The position numbers were made by a program, and so were the translations under genes. Shown here piece after piece: positions 11,619-22,152 of a stretch of 64,000 nucleotides of DNA. Numbering within the stretch: the first letter of the stretch is position 1; each line of letters opens with the position of its first letter. The notes under the pieces were generated by a model, which made no database searches, was not told the origin of the DNA, and saw nothing but the letters and a program-made list of their open reading frames with translations. Origin of the DNA: Marasmius tenuissimus (lineage: Eukaryota > Basidiomycota > Agaricomycetes > Agaricales > Marasmiaceae); assembly GCA_029532415.1 (NCBI GenBank), contig JAQOTA010000060.1, forward strand, positions 2,294,001-2,358,000, given 5' to 3'.

Positions 11619-13054
11619 ATGCAAAATCCAGTAGAGGGCGAGAGAGGCGTGCGAAAACTGATCGAGTTCAATCGCCCTGCCGTTCAAGGTGTGTTCTTTC
11701 CGGTCTCTTTGAGTTGCTCCTTGGGACTGAATATTCCAAATGGAAAGCGCTTACGACCTTCTTCACCTCCTTAGCCATTCTTCTCACAGTAGCTCGCCTG
11801 ACACGGCGGTTTCGCATTCGACGACTTTCATGGGATGATGCATGGGCCGCACTGGGCATGGTGCTCATAGCCGGGTACTTGGGAGCGTACTGGGAGGGAG
11901 ACAAGCAATGTTAGTAGGCTCCCCCGGGTTCTTTGCAGAGTTTTCTCATCCAGAATTTTGGGAATAGTCACGAATCAACAACCCCCCGACATAAATGAGT
12001 ACAAGAACCGCTTTAGAACGTGGTCTCAAATCATGATGGGTCTATACACAGCCATAGTTTGGTAAGGTTCCTCTGCCTCTCCGCAACCTTCCGTGAGGGG
12101 CTGAAGAATCCTAGGTGTTCCCGAATATCCCTCGCTCTTTCAATCGCTCGCATTCTCCCCCCGAGTCGTCTTCGCAAGTCCACCGTCTGCCTGGCGATAT
12201 TCTGCTTCCTCGCAGGTGTCTCCCTCACATTGATCAAGGTCTTCCTTTGCAAGGCAATCTACGAGCCGCAGTCCAACCCGACGACTCTCGCTGCAACCAA
12301 TTACTGCCCGAGACCCACAGGAACCTTTCTAATTGCATTTCAGACCACCAGTGGGTACTACTTTCTTGCAAATTATAACAGGAAAGAGGATCTTTCACGT
12401 TGACTCTACCTACCTCCAATAGGCGACGTCTTGTCATCCGTTCTCCTCGTCGCGATACCCATCTACTTCCTCCGATCCACTGACCTCCCTACTCCCGAGC
12501 GGCGCCTCATTTTGATGCTGTTCACGAGCACCGTCCTGGCACTCGTAGTATGCATTTTACATGCGGTGCTTATCCTTCAAAATTCTCGTGGCATGGTGTT
12601 TTCAACCCAGCTGGAGGTACGTCTTTGGCCCTGTCTTCTCCGTATAACGCCAGTCCATCCGCAAGGCTCGACCTAGACACTGACTTCATCCTAGGCCTCA
12701 ATGTCCCTCATCGTCTGTAACCTCATCGTCGTGGTCACAGCTGTATATCGTCTTCTCCCGTGTCAGAAGTCAACTTACGATACCACTTCATTTCCTGAAA
12801 CGACCCGTCCCCGGTCATGCTACAATACGGGAGAAGACCCAGTGACGGTGCTGACTTGGACACAGCAAACCACCCACCCTAACTCTAGCCAGGACACTCA
12901 GGGCTTTGAATCACGCACATTCGAACTGACAGAGACCAGCGACCATCAATACAGGCATTCCTTGGATAGGTGCTCGGCGTTCACGGAGCTAGAAGAGTCG
13001 CGGACGAACTCGCTGAGATCCATCGACCTTGCCGACAGTTGGAGTACAAATTGA
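11619..13054 (+). CDS. seven-TM fungal rhodopsin-fold (SAT4-type) integral membrane protein, copy B
   Basis: Exons 11619-11688, 11748-11909, 11968-12061, 12115-12350, 12423-12616 and 12695-13054; every junction keeps phase, giving about 371 residues. Seven hydrophobic helices are visible, starting with LTTFFTSLAILLTVARL. After helix 1 comes RFRIRRLSWDDAWA, the R-x-(basic)-L-x-W-DD motif typical of the fungal rhodopsin-like (PF20684/SAT4) family. Helices include LAIFCFLAGVSLTLI and LILMLFTSTVLALVV. The last 110 residues are a hydrophilic Ser/Thr-rich cytoplasmic tail. These plasma-membrane proteins are poorly characterised; there is no retinal-binding Lys reason to call it a photoreceptor. It sits in a tandem array beside a broken paralogue. 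Confidence 0.78.
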
Positions 13055-13259
13055 GCGCCAGGTCGTCGACAAAACTTTCTTCGACACAGGAATGGGCCGA
13101 CGTTTGTGGTCGCGGATGGAAGGGGACCATGTGTGATTGAACCCCCTGGTGCTACGTCGGTACTCACCACGTAATCAGACCGATTTACGCTGGCACTACC
13201 AGGATGTAGTCACTCAAGTATGATGAATCGGAAAGGATTGTGATACCTCCTGTAGGCCG

Positions 13260-14345
13260 GCGTCGTGTCAAAGGACCAAGCGTAATGAATCAACCATAAC
13301 TCCACTTCGGCGTCGGGACTGATCAATTTGAACGACCAAAGATTGAACGTGAGCTGAATGGTATGACGATCTCCATCGTCTCTCCTGCAGGCAACGTTTT
13401 AAGCTGTGGAACGGGCCCACACTCGAGGAGCAAACATGCTGGAGATTTCTGGTAGAAATGAGAACGAATAGCAAGTTTTCAATGGAAGAGAAACGCGCGT
13501 AGGAGGTCCCCGACTCGACTGAGCGTGGGTTGGGGTGCAGTGAGCTTTGAATTCCATCGAGTTCACTCGAAACCATTCACTTCACCGCCCCACGTACCTC
13601 GGCAATAGCGAGGCACGAGTGCGGCAGTGGGTGACCGGTGAATGGCCTTGAGTTTGAGATGTGAATAACATCGGCTTTCTTCCACAGTGCTGGATAGACA
13701 AAGAAACCGGCCCTTTGAGACGGCTAGCTCGTGGTAAGTTGGGTTATTCATTGCGAGACCATTAACATCAGAACCGACAGACCACCAGCAAGGACAGTGA
13801 CATTAACCGAGAGCAAGAGCCTGCACCACTTGCATCCAGTCCATCAATAATTTAATCTGCGGCCATAGAATTCGTTCTGAAACCACCACCTTCAAGCCCT
13901 CCGAATTCGATCCGATCCCCTTGAACGCCCATCAAATACAATCTACTAGCACTGAGTAGGTGTCTCCAAGAACAAAGCCATCAATTCGACGCTTGACATT
14001 AGTACCGAGGCTGAGAACCATCATTCGCTACTAGCGATTCTGACGCCGCCTGAGTAGATCCCGGGACTCGTCCAAGGTTTCATCTGTACTAGCTGAGACA
14101 CCCTATCGTGCTTTCCTCCAATGACCTAGGTAAAACCAAAACCACAAGCAGGAATAGCGGCCGAGGTTTGGAGGGTATCAAGTCCCGAAACTCGCAGGTC
14201 TGGTTGATGCTGTTGCGATTGACGCTCGTTATCCCGAGCCGCCCATTTAGTTCTAGTACCCGCCTGAGAACATCGGGCCAAAGTCCCTTCAAGCCACAAG
14301 CCACCTAGGCCTCTGCATCAGATCCTAAGGTGCCCACTGTCAATC
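13260..14345. repeat. tandem array: decayed minus-strand segment, copy 3
   Basis: Follows copy B in the same relation as copy 2 follows copy A. A minus-strand hydrophobic frame near 13750-13800 reads VTVLAGGLSVLMLMVS, matching LSVLMLAVS in copy 1. The right end is marked by CACTGTCAATCAAAACACGC near 14335, close to CACTGTCAATCAACAACGCG in copy 2. No rhodopsin-like gene follows it, so the array ends here or its last member was lost. Confidence 0.45.
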
Positions 14346-14931
14346 AAAACACGCCATTCACTAGAGTACTGTCAGCGTGGCAGGGAACAAAACTCGATCC
14401 ATAGCAACCCCGTATGATAGACCCCTTGCTGTTGTGACCGAATGATTGTGCTCGTACGGGTGCGTGTAAACGCCGTACGATACTGTGCCGTACCGTAGAT
14501 TCTGGCTGAAGAGAGGGTGAAGACTGTAGCGCTGACGCAGGTGAGAGATCAAGATCAGGAGTCCAATGTCCCTTGGAGTCTAGAATCTGAACTCAGTCTA
14601 GACCGAACCAGGGACGTTTCCCACGCCACCCAATTCGCAATTTGACTGAAGCCTCAAGTTTCCGCGACGCGTTTCTTTGATACAAAAGTGTTGTTGTGTC
14701 TGTATTGAAATGCAACCGTGAATATGCGTGAGTAAGTAATGTAACAATGCTGGATCTACCTATAATACAATTGTGCCATGAACCCAAAGTACAGTGATAA
14801 TGCTGAATATGATAAGTGAACAATGTCGGAGGTTTTACCGTGTAGTATAGGCTCCTTCCTTGAGGTGAGGTCTAATATAAATATATAGTCCTTCCTAGGA
14901 TGCAGAGTCCAATATGATGGCCAACCGCCTA
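14346..14931. other. intergenic, nothing recognised
   Basis: AT-rich stretch between the end of the tandem array and the 3' end of the orphan gene at 14932. Only short chance frames are seen. Confidence 0.5.
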
Positions 14932-16785
14932 TCAACAACCAGACGCTGTGATCTGATATCCAAACGCCCCGTTCGCACTCGTCCTGATCGTGCCTAATTT
15001 GGTCGTGGCAGTCGGGGAAGCAACCTTTGGGAACTGTACCACCAGCAGCGGTAACAAATCCGGTAACGACCCAAAGTCGACATCCTCGCAGGTATCCCCA
15101 AAGCTGATCACCACGGCCGACGTAGCGATGCCATGGCGTACCGCTTGTGCAGAAGATGACGCCGAGAACACCGGGATATAAATCCTCCTCCTCGAATCCG
15201 CCAGAGCAACTCTCTGTGACAGCGCCGTGTCAAGCTGAGTTCCAAGCGACTCTTTGTCGGACGTTTCATCCGCGCGTAAAATCCGAGCGAGATGAACCCA
15301 CGCATTCCGGAACGTGAAACCGAACATGGGAAGCTCCGTAACCGTGGCTTTCGACAGCTCCGTCATCTCCTCTGGTCCGAAAAAGAGTTCGAGGAGGTCA
15401 AGTAACCGGATCGGCGTATGCTGAAATCTCGTAACACAGTCGTCCAGAGAATGAGCCATTTGCTGCAGCCACCGTTCGTCGTCCGTAATCATGTTGGACA
15501 TTTTCACCTCTTCACCTCCGTAAGGCGGCGGCGACAGGGTTTCGTCCTCCTCGTCATCTTCCTCGTCGTCGTCAACAAGCATATCTTCGCTGTTGGCAAA
15601 GTCCGCGGGAGGGGGTGAGCGTAATGAAATGTGACGGAGCTGTTCGCATGGAGGGGTACCGTCCGAGTCGTCTTCCGCAGGCGGGGCGAACATCTCGATG
15701 TCTCCCCGACTTTTAGGAATCCCGATGGGGCCCGAGACGGGGGTCCGTCCGAGCGACTCGTCAGGGTAGGTATCGTAATAGATAGCTCTCCAACTGGCAA
15801 GGACTGTGAGTATACGGAAGGTAAAGAGCGAGCGTACACTTACAGCATGCGGCCACTAAGGAACTCCCAGAGGTAGCTTGACCGGACCTCTAATGGCATG
15901 TCCAGAGGCAAAGGGACAAAAGCTTCAGAGCGAAAGTATTCGCCAAGGTCTTGCAATTCCTCAGAATCATCTAATGATTCCTTGAAAGTAGACTTTCGAG
16001 GGGTGAGATGCAGGAACATGATGGGAAGATGGATGAACAAATGCGAAGTGACCACAATGGGATACTCGGCGGGTCCTAGGACACTAGCGTCGTTGAAAAA
16101 CACAAGGACCTGTATTTTGCCTCGAGAAGAAGGCGTTTCGCCGGTCATTCGACATATTTGGAGTATCAAAGCCTCTGCAGCATTCTGTGCCTCTTCTGAT
16201 GCGTGGCAAGTTAAGTATGATAGAAGCTCGGGACTTTTAGCGAAAATATACTCACTTTGTGATTGCGATCGGGTGCGGTCTGCCCGCCAAGGATCGGCGT
16301 CGACGAACTGAGCCTAGATTGTCTGTCGTTTAATATACAGTGCCGGGGTCTCCGGTAAGGACTCACCGCTGTCGACATGACGTCCTCGAAAATCTTTTCG
16401 CGTCGTGACCAGATAAACTCTCGCCATAGTTCAGCTAGCTTGAGATAGCTGTTGTGTCTATGGCAGCGCATCATGGCATCGCGTATCTTTGCGAATAGGG
16501 CCACGAACAACCATGCGCAGCGCACATAGCGGCTGGACCCATGCTTTTGGTCGTCGAGTCTGAGGAAGTCGAGGATGGCGGTATCAGAGGGATTGTGAGC
16601 TAAAGGGAATGTTCAGACAATGTATAGATAGAAAAAATTGAAGGGAAAATGGACATACGGGAAAAGGTGAATGGAATTAGGAAAGCTGAGCTAGGCTCGC
16701 TAACAGTATGGGCATTCCCAGATGAGAGACTCTCAGCATCGCAATTTCTGAGTTCAAAGTGACGGGGAATTCGAAGGGTATTCAT
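14932..16785 (-). CDS. uncharacterised basidiomycete protein, five exons
   Basis: Exons (5' to 3') 16659-16785, 16367-16599, 16256-16313, 15844-16195 and 14932-15793 join in phase to about 543 residues. I recognise no domain. The N-terminal half looks like a folded, mostly helical domain (for example WLFVALFAKIRDAMMR, EYPIVVTSHLFIHLPIMFLH and YLWEFLSGRMLWRAIYYDT). Around residues 330-360 there is a run of Asp/Glu (DDDEEDDEEDE), then another folded stretch (LLDLLELFFGPEEMTEL). The C-terminal part is hydrophobic/polar (LLPLLVVQFPKV). Clean splice sites, uninterrupted phase across four introns and normal codon use argue for a real gene. Upstream, 520 bases separate it from the divergent GCFC gene. 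Confidence 0.7.
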
Positions 16786-17307
16786 GGGGGACACTATTTA
16801 GCAGAGACACTGGACATGTTTGATATAAGTAGTGTACGATTGAGAGTATGCGAATGGCTTGTGGCCGCTCGCGATCGCGCGCCCCCCAGTGTCGCTCCGA
16901 TCGAGTACTCCTGGAGGGCCCTGCTAGGGAGGCGAATCGCAGCGAATCGGACATTCCGGCACGACGAATACGGAATAACAATATCATCCCAGCTGAGATG
17001 TAAGCTCCATGGAAATGATGTACGATGAGAGTGGCGTACAGTGCGTCACTCAGCATCGAATCATCGTCAGGGCCCCCTCCCGCGAGGGTACTGCCACCTC
17101 AACAGAACAGGCCAGACCAGGGCAAGTGTGTGTGAGAGTATAATCCCATCTATGTAGTGTCAAATCCGAGTCAAAGCAGGTCAAAGCTCTCCCCAGAGCC
17201 GCGCTTAGTGAATGTACAAGCGTTCAATGCATCGATGATGATGGTCTCAAGCTGAGTCATGAGCGCTAAATTTACTACCGGGCGTTTAGACGTTACACTC
17301 AACTTCC
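16786..17307. promoter_or_regulatory. divergent promoter region, orphan gene / GCFC gene
   Basis: The 522 bases between two divergent start codons carry no convincing frame. A GC-rich patch with overlapping CGATCG palindromes lies near 16865-16905. It presumably drives both genes; no factor site is assigned. Confidence 0.35.
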
Positions 17308-20064
17308 ATGTTCAACAAACGCGTCAAGTCCAAACCTACTCAACGAGCAAGAGCAGCGTCCCCAGAAGAACCTGAAGAGAATGATTCGGCCAACGCTAGC
17401 ACAGAGGAATCACCATCTACAATCGCCAAGAAATTCAAAGAAAAATCGAAACGCAGCAAGCCAAAATCTCGACTTAGTTTTGGCGGCGACGTGGAAGATG
17501 AAGAACAGAGTGGTGAAGCCTTTCAGGTCAAGAAATCTAAATTGAGTCGCAAAGTAGCATTAGGGACACATCCATCGTGCGTGTTGTTCGTATCGTTTCG
17601 CGTGAATATATCCTCTTAGCTGCATCTTTATCTAGTATTCCTAGCAACCTCGATCAGGCTACAATCTCATCAAGTCGTCCAACATACGACCAGGCATCCC
17701 TCAACGAGCTTAAAGCGAGCACACCATCTTCACGAGCACCACCTCCTGCTATCGATTCATATGATGCAGACTCGTCTATGATGGATGTGGAAGACAACGG
17801 CTCAGTCCAAAGCATTGACGTGCTTGGTACGCCCTGCAGTCATCTCATTTCTACCCCTTCATCTAACCCAATGAACAAGATAACTCCGAAACAGTCATAC
17901 CAGCAGAATCCTCTGTGAAAGCCGCCAAGGAACGAAGGGATCGTATGCGAAAGACCTTGGCTTCCGGTACCGATGACTATATCTCGTTGTCACTTACAAA
18001 GTCAGAAGACCACGGTCCTCATCCTGAAAGCAGGCTAGTCAGAGAAGAGGATGAACTTGGAGAAGCGGACGATGGTGTGTACTCGTATCATTACCCCGCT
18101 GCCGACTATTCAAACATCGTACAGAATTCGCCGAGTACACGGGTGCACAAGAGCGAATAGGGCTCAGCAAAAAGTCGAGGAAACGTGAAGCTAACAAACG
18201 ACGTGGAGAAATTCAAGAGATGATCGCAGACGCGTGCGTTCTTTACTTCCGAAGGGACATCACCTTCTGACCTCATATATGCAGTGACGAACAAGACGAA
18301 GAAACAGCAGAATGGGAGCAAGAACAGCTGAGAAGAGGTGGTCATCTGCAGAAAGACACATCCTCCTCGAAACCTGTTAAACAGACATACAAACCCGCAC
18401 CAAGTGAGCTAAAATCATTCTTGAATAGTACGACCGCGTTATTCATCAAAGCAACAGTTCCACCAGTGACCGCCATCCCCACACTCAGCCAGTCCATCGC
18501 GCGTCTGACTCAACAGATGGCCTCACTGACAACGTCTCATTCCCGAAACACAACTGCCTTGACGTCTTTAGCTCAAGAACGAGAACAAGTCGACGCGCGA
18601 GAACAGGAGATGAGGGAACTCATCGGAAAAGCCGAACAGAAACGTGCATGGTTTGATTCGTTCAGAGAGTGGGTTGAAGGTGTAGCTGGGTTCTTGGACG
18701 AAAAAGTACGCTGCTTTCGTGCGCTTACTTACATACCAATTAACACGACTTTAACCAGTACCCTATGCTTGAGAAACTCGAAGAAGAGCATGTATCTCTC
18801 GTCCAAGAACGATTCGACATGGTCAACAAACGCAGACAGCAAGACGATGATGACGATCTTTCTACCTTCCTCGGATCCTTACCCGTAGAACCTACCAATG
18901 ATGACTCCTTAGAAGAAACCGACGAACTGGGACGAACAATCCCAAAACCCGATCCAGCAATTCAAAAACGCCAGCGTCGAATCGACCGTCTGACTCGTCA
19001 CCAACATCGTCAGAAGAACGAAGACGAAGGGTTCTCGACAGACTCTGAATTACCTCCCCACGACGAAGAAGCTTATCAAAACGCCGTCGAGTCCGTCATC
19101 AAACGGACAAAGGACGTTCTAGCCGACGTCAAAGCAAAAGAATTCCTAGATCCAGGGAAAGGTCAATGGAGCGTCTGGCGAGAGAAATACGCCGATAGTT
19201 ATTTCGGCGCTTGGGGTGGGCTGGGTGTCGTCTCCGTGTGGGAATTCTGGGCGAGACTAGAGTGTGTGGGATGGGATCCCATCGCGGTAGGCTCATTCAT
19301 TCCTCCTGCTCCCTGTTGTTTCACTTTTTTCTCATTATCTATCTATCCATTCAGGAGCCGAAGAGTCTAGACGCTTTTCGGTGGTATCAGGGTTTACATG
19401 ACTATTGTCGACCCGGGGATCTCGGGGACAACGCTAGAGAGTTGGGTGATGATGGCGATCTGGTGTCGTCCATGATCACAACAGCTATTATTCCCCGAAT
19501 ATCTAAGCTAATCGAGGGTGGAGCGCTGGACGTTTATTCTCAAAAACATATCAGGAGGGCGATCGACCTCGTGGAAGAGATTGAAGCCACCGTTGAGGAA
19601 GGGAGTATCAAATTACAGGTCCGTCCGTCGTCTCTTTTTTCTCTCTCACGCATACCATTCCGCCTCGACTGAACCTTGTCCCGGCCTTGTTCTAGATTCT
19701 TCCCAAATCGGTCGCGTTGTGTTTCGAAAAAGCCATTTCCGCAACCGAGGGACAGCTCACTCGATACACATCCACTGCGGGTACCAGACCAGTACCCGCA
19801 TTTGACCCCGAATCGGTGCCATCGAGGCAGCGTTACCTGACTCGACAATTGAAGCTCCTAACCAACCTGCTTAGATGGCGAAAATCGGCGGGTGAACGTT
19901 TCGGGCTAGGTCAACTGGTAGCGAGATTGGTTGATGGCGTTATCGTGGTAGTTTCGGATAGTGGATGGGACGTTGGTGGCGCAGATGTTGTCCAGACGGT
20001 TTCTGGGATGCTCCCCCTGGATCTCGTCACTCAAGGGATCAGGTCGAGGTTGACTAGACGATAG
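17308..20064 (+). CDS. GCFC-domain protein (PAXBP1/GCFC2-like)
   Basis: Exons 17308-17576, 17636-17826, 17880-18074, 18125-18233, 18285-18705, 18759-19286, 19355-19618 and 19696-20064 give about 781 residues. The N-terminus has the family pattern: a basic start (MFNKRVKSKPTQRAR), an acidic stretch and FQVKKSKLSRKV. The middle is charged and partly coiled coil (LAQEREQVDAREQEMREL). The C-terminal third matches the GC-rich-sequence-factor-like domain (YADSYFGAWGGLGVVSVWEF, then LDAFRWYQGLHDY). Human PAXBP1 and GCFC2 are nuclear proteins associated with the spliceosome; the old name implying DNA binding is doubtful. A splicing role is inferred from the family. Confidence 0.85.
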
Positions 20065-20293
20065 AAACACAGCAAATGCATTTGTGTGAAAGTGCTACAC
20101 GTCTATGCTTTCGAATTCTAGGCATTCAATCATGTTCATGTTGAGTAGTTCTACGCCCGAAACGTTCTTCTCTCCAATCAACTAATCCGGCACCTTGAAT
20201 CAAGAGTCCTTGCAATTTGTCCGTCGAAGAGATACATTGATTAGTTAGCTAAAGGCTACAGCCATCTGCCCGCCCTCCATCGAGGCAGACCTT

Positions 20294-21660
20294 TCAATCA
20301 GCGCTCCCCAAACCGCTGCAAACCCACACGACGATCCTCTTTATCGTCTCTTCAACTTCGTCAGTGCTGCAGGGCTGATCGACTGGTGGACAATGCAAGA
20401 ACAGGACCTTGGTCGTCTTGTCCTGCTCGTAAGGCTTGCCGTGCCTCTGTGCTTCAGCCAGAGAGCAATAGTAGGTAAAGTCGCAGAGATAGTGGCCCGC
20501 GTCCATCGACGGAGTCACCGACTGAAAGGGGAAGAGAATTCGCAGGTTCAGCGAGATGAATGTATGTAAGGGAAACCCACACACCTCAATTCCACACCGC
20601 TTCAATACTCGGACCAATTCGAGGACATCGATATCCGAAAGCAATTCTTCAGGGAACCTCCTGTACCCATCCCCAAAACCTCTCGCCGGTCTCCCACCAA
20701 ACCCGAAGCTGTTGCCTCCAATGTCCTCCACCATATTCGCACCTAGACGTTCTCGTTCAGCAGCCTCAGCCACAGATACAGCGCTGAAGACACCCGGACC
20801 CTGGGTCTGTGTCAATTGCTGTTGAAATTGACCCTCCGGATGAGGTAGAACATTCAGACCGCTACCGTTCAAGCTGACGCTAATGCTCCCTTGACCGTTA
20901 TTCCCGTTCCGCAACGGTCCTTCAGCATCAAGTACACCACCAGACGCTGGGGACACGATCGGCGCCAGCTCTCCCGTAGCATCTTTCATATGGTACCCCA
21001 ACTTATGCGCCATCTTCTCCACCCGCATAGGTCCCCGACCCGCAACGCCAACATGGAGAATCAAATCGTATCCCAGAGGCGGTGGATTCGCATACAACGG
21101 ATCCGAGGACGGATCTGGGAACTCGGGTGGTTTCTGGTGTAGACCCGGTACAATTTCGAGGACTTTCTTGTAAACGACTGGGATCTGCAGCGCGGTGACC
21201 TTGACATAACATTCCTGGCTGTCCGTTTGGTTCGGGGGTCGTTCGTCGACTAGCTTTATGTCCTCTACAAAGTCGGCCTCTCCGTCTTGGCTATCTTCGG
21301 ACGGGTCTCTTGCGCCGTAACCTCTAGGTTCTGGATGACTCGCTCTCGACATCACTACCTGTCCATCGGGAAGCGTTATGGGGTCATATGGGTCCAAAGG
21401 AATGATCGTGTTGTGGAGGCGCTTCACAGCTAGCCATGATGGATTCTCATCATAATTTCTGAATGGCTGCTAGAAAAAAATCGTCGGAGAAAATAATGAA
21501 TTGCATTCCTAAGAGAGTGAGAAGAAAACAGGGTAAATTTCTGGTTCGTAAGAAGACGTACGCCAAATCCAGTTATGAGAACATTAAGCATGCGATTTCT
21601 TTCATTAGAAGAGCTTTGGTCGCTATCGCCTTGCTGCTGGATGGTGGGAGGAGGAGCCAT
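20294..21660 (-). CDS. pyroglutamyl peptidase I-like cysteine peptidase (C15)
   Basis: Exons 21562-21660, 20585-21469 and 20294-20521 give about 403 residues. The start reads LNVLITGFG and, after the first junction, QPFRNYDENPSWLAVKRL, the family N-terminus. The catalytic residues are visible: Glu in GPMRVEKMAHKLGY, Cys341 in DAGHYLCDFTYY and His371 in VLFLHCPP. The enzyme removes N-terminal pyroglutamate from peptides in the cytosol. The usual length is about 210 residues; here an acidic linker (residues 60-95) and a Gly/Asn/Gln-rich insert of about 100 residues before the Cys motif nearly double it. I start at the ATG at 21660; an in-frame Cys-rich extension further upstream is possible but less likely. 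It converges with the GCFC gene. Confidence 0.88.
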
Positions 21661-22152
21661 GAGGGCGTTCTCGTTGTCGATGGAGCTCCCATGATGTCTA
21701 CAGGCTGGGCAGTCCAGGCATTCGTCGGGCCGCCGGCATTGGGCACTGGCGGCAGGAAACGTTGTGGGTCCACGTGATGACATTGTTGTCAATCATCCGA
21801 GTCTCCTCGGACTCGTATTCCGAACTCGCGATCGCATGCTCTGTATACATTTTCCCTTGTACTTCGTAAAAATGTGTGTTGACGGCACCTCGCAAGTATC
21901 CCACCTCCGAAGGTCCGCCACGCAGGTTAAGGTTTCGAGACTCAATAGCCTATCCATAAGCAAAAGTGGCTATCGCCACTGTCGTAGATCGGTCACTGCA
22001 GTCAGGGTCGAGCTAGGGCTGAAGGTGTCCGTCCACGATTCAAGAAGGGTAAATTGAGGAGAAGACCCCGTCGTACCATTGCGCCCAAATTACAAGTGAT
22101 GTTACGATGTACAATGTCGTCCGATGTAGTGTCCAATACAAAGTCCTCGTAT
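21661..22152. other. intergenic, nothing recognised
   Basis: About 490 bases between the start of the C15 peptidase and the end of the aspartic protease, both on the minus strand. Presumably holds the peptidase promoter and protease 3' UTR. Confidence 0.5.

Noticed and set aside
11619..13054. Microbial retinal-binding photoreceptor
   Set aside because: The match is to the SAT4/fungal rhodopsin-like family with an RxxLxWDD motif, not to opsins; no retinal Lys context is seen in helix 7.
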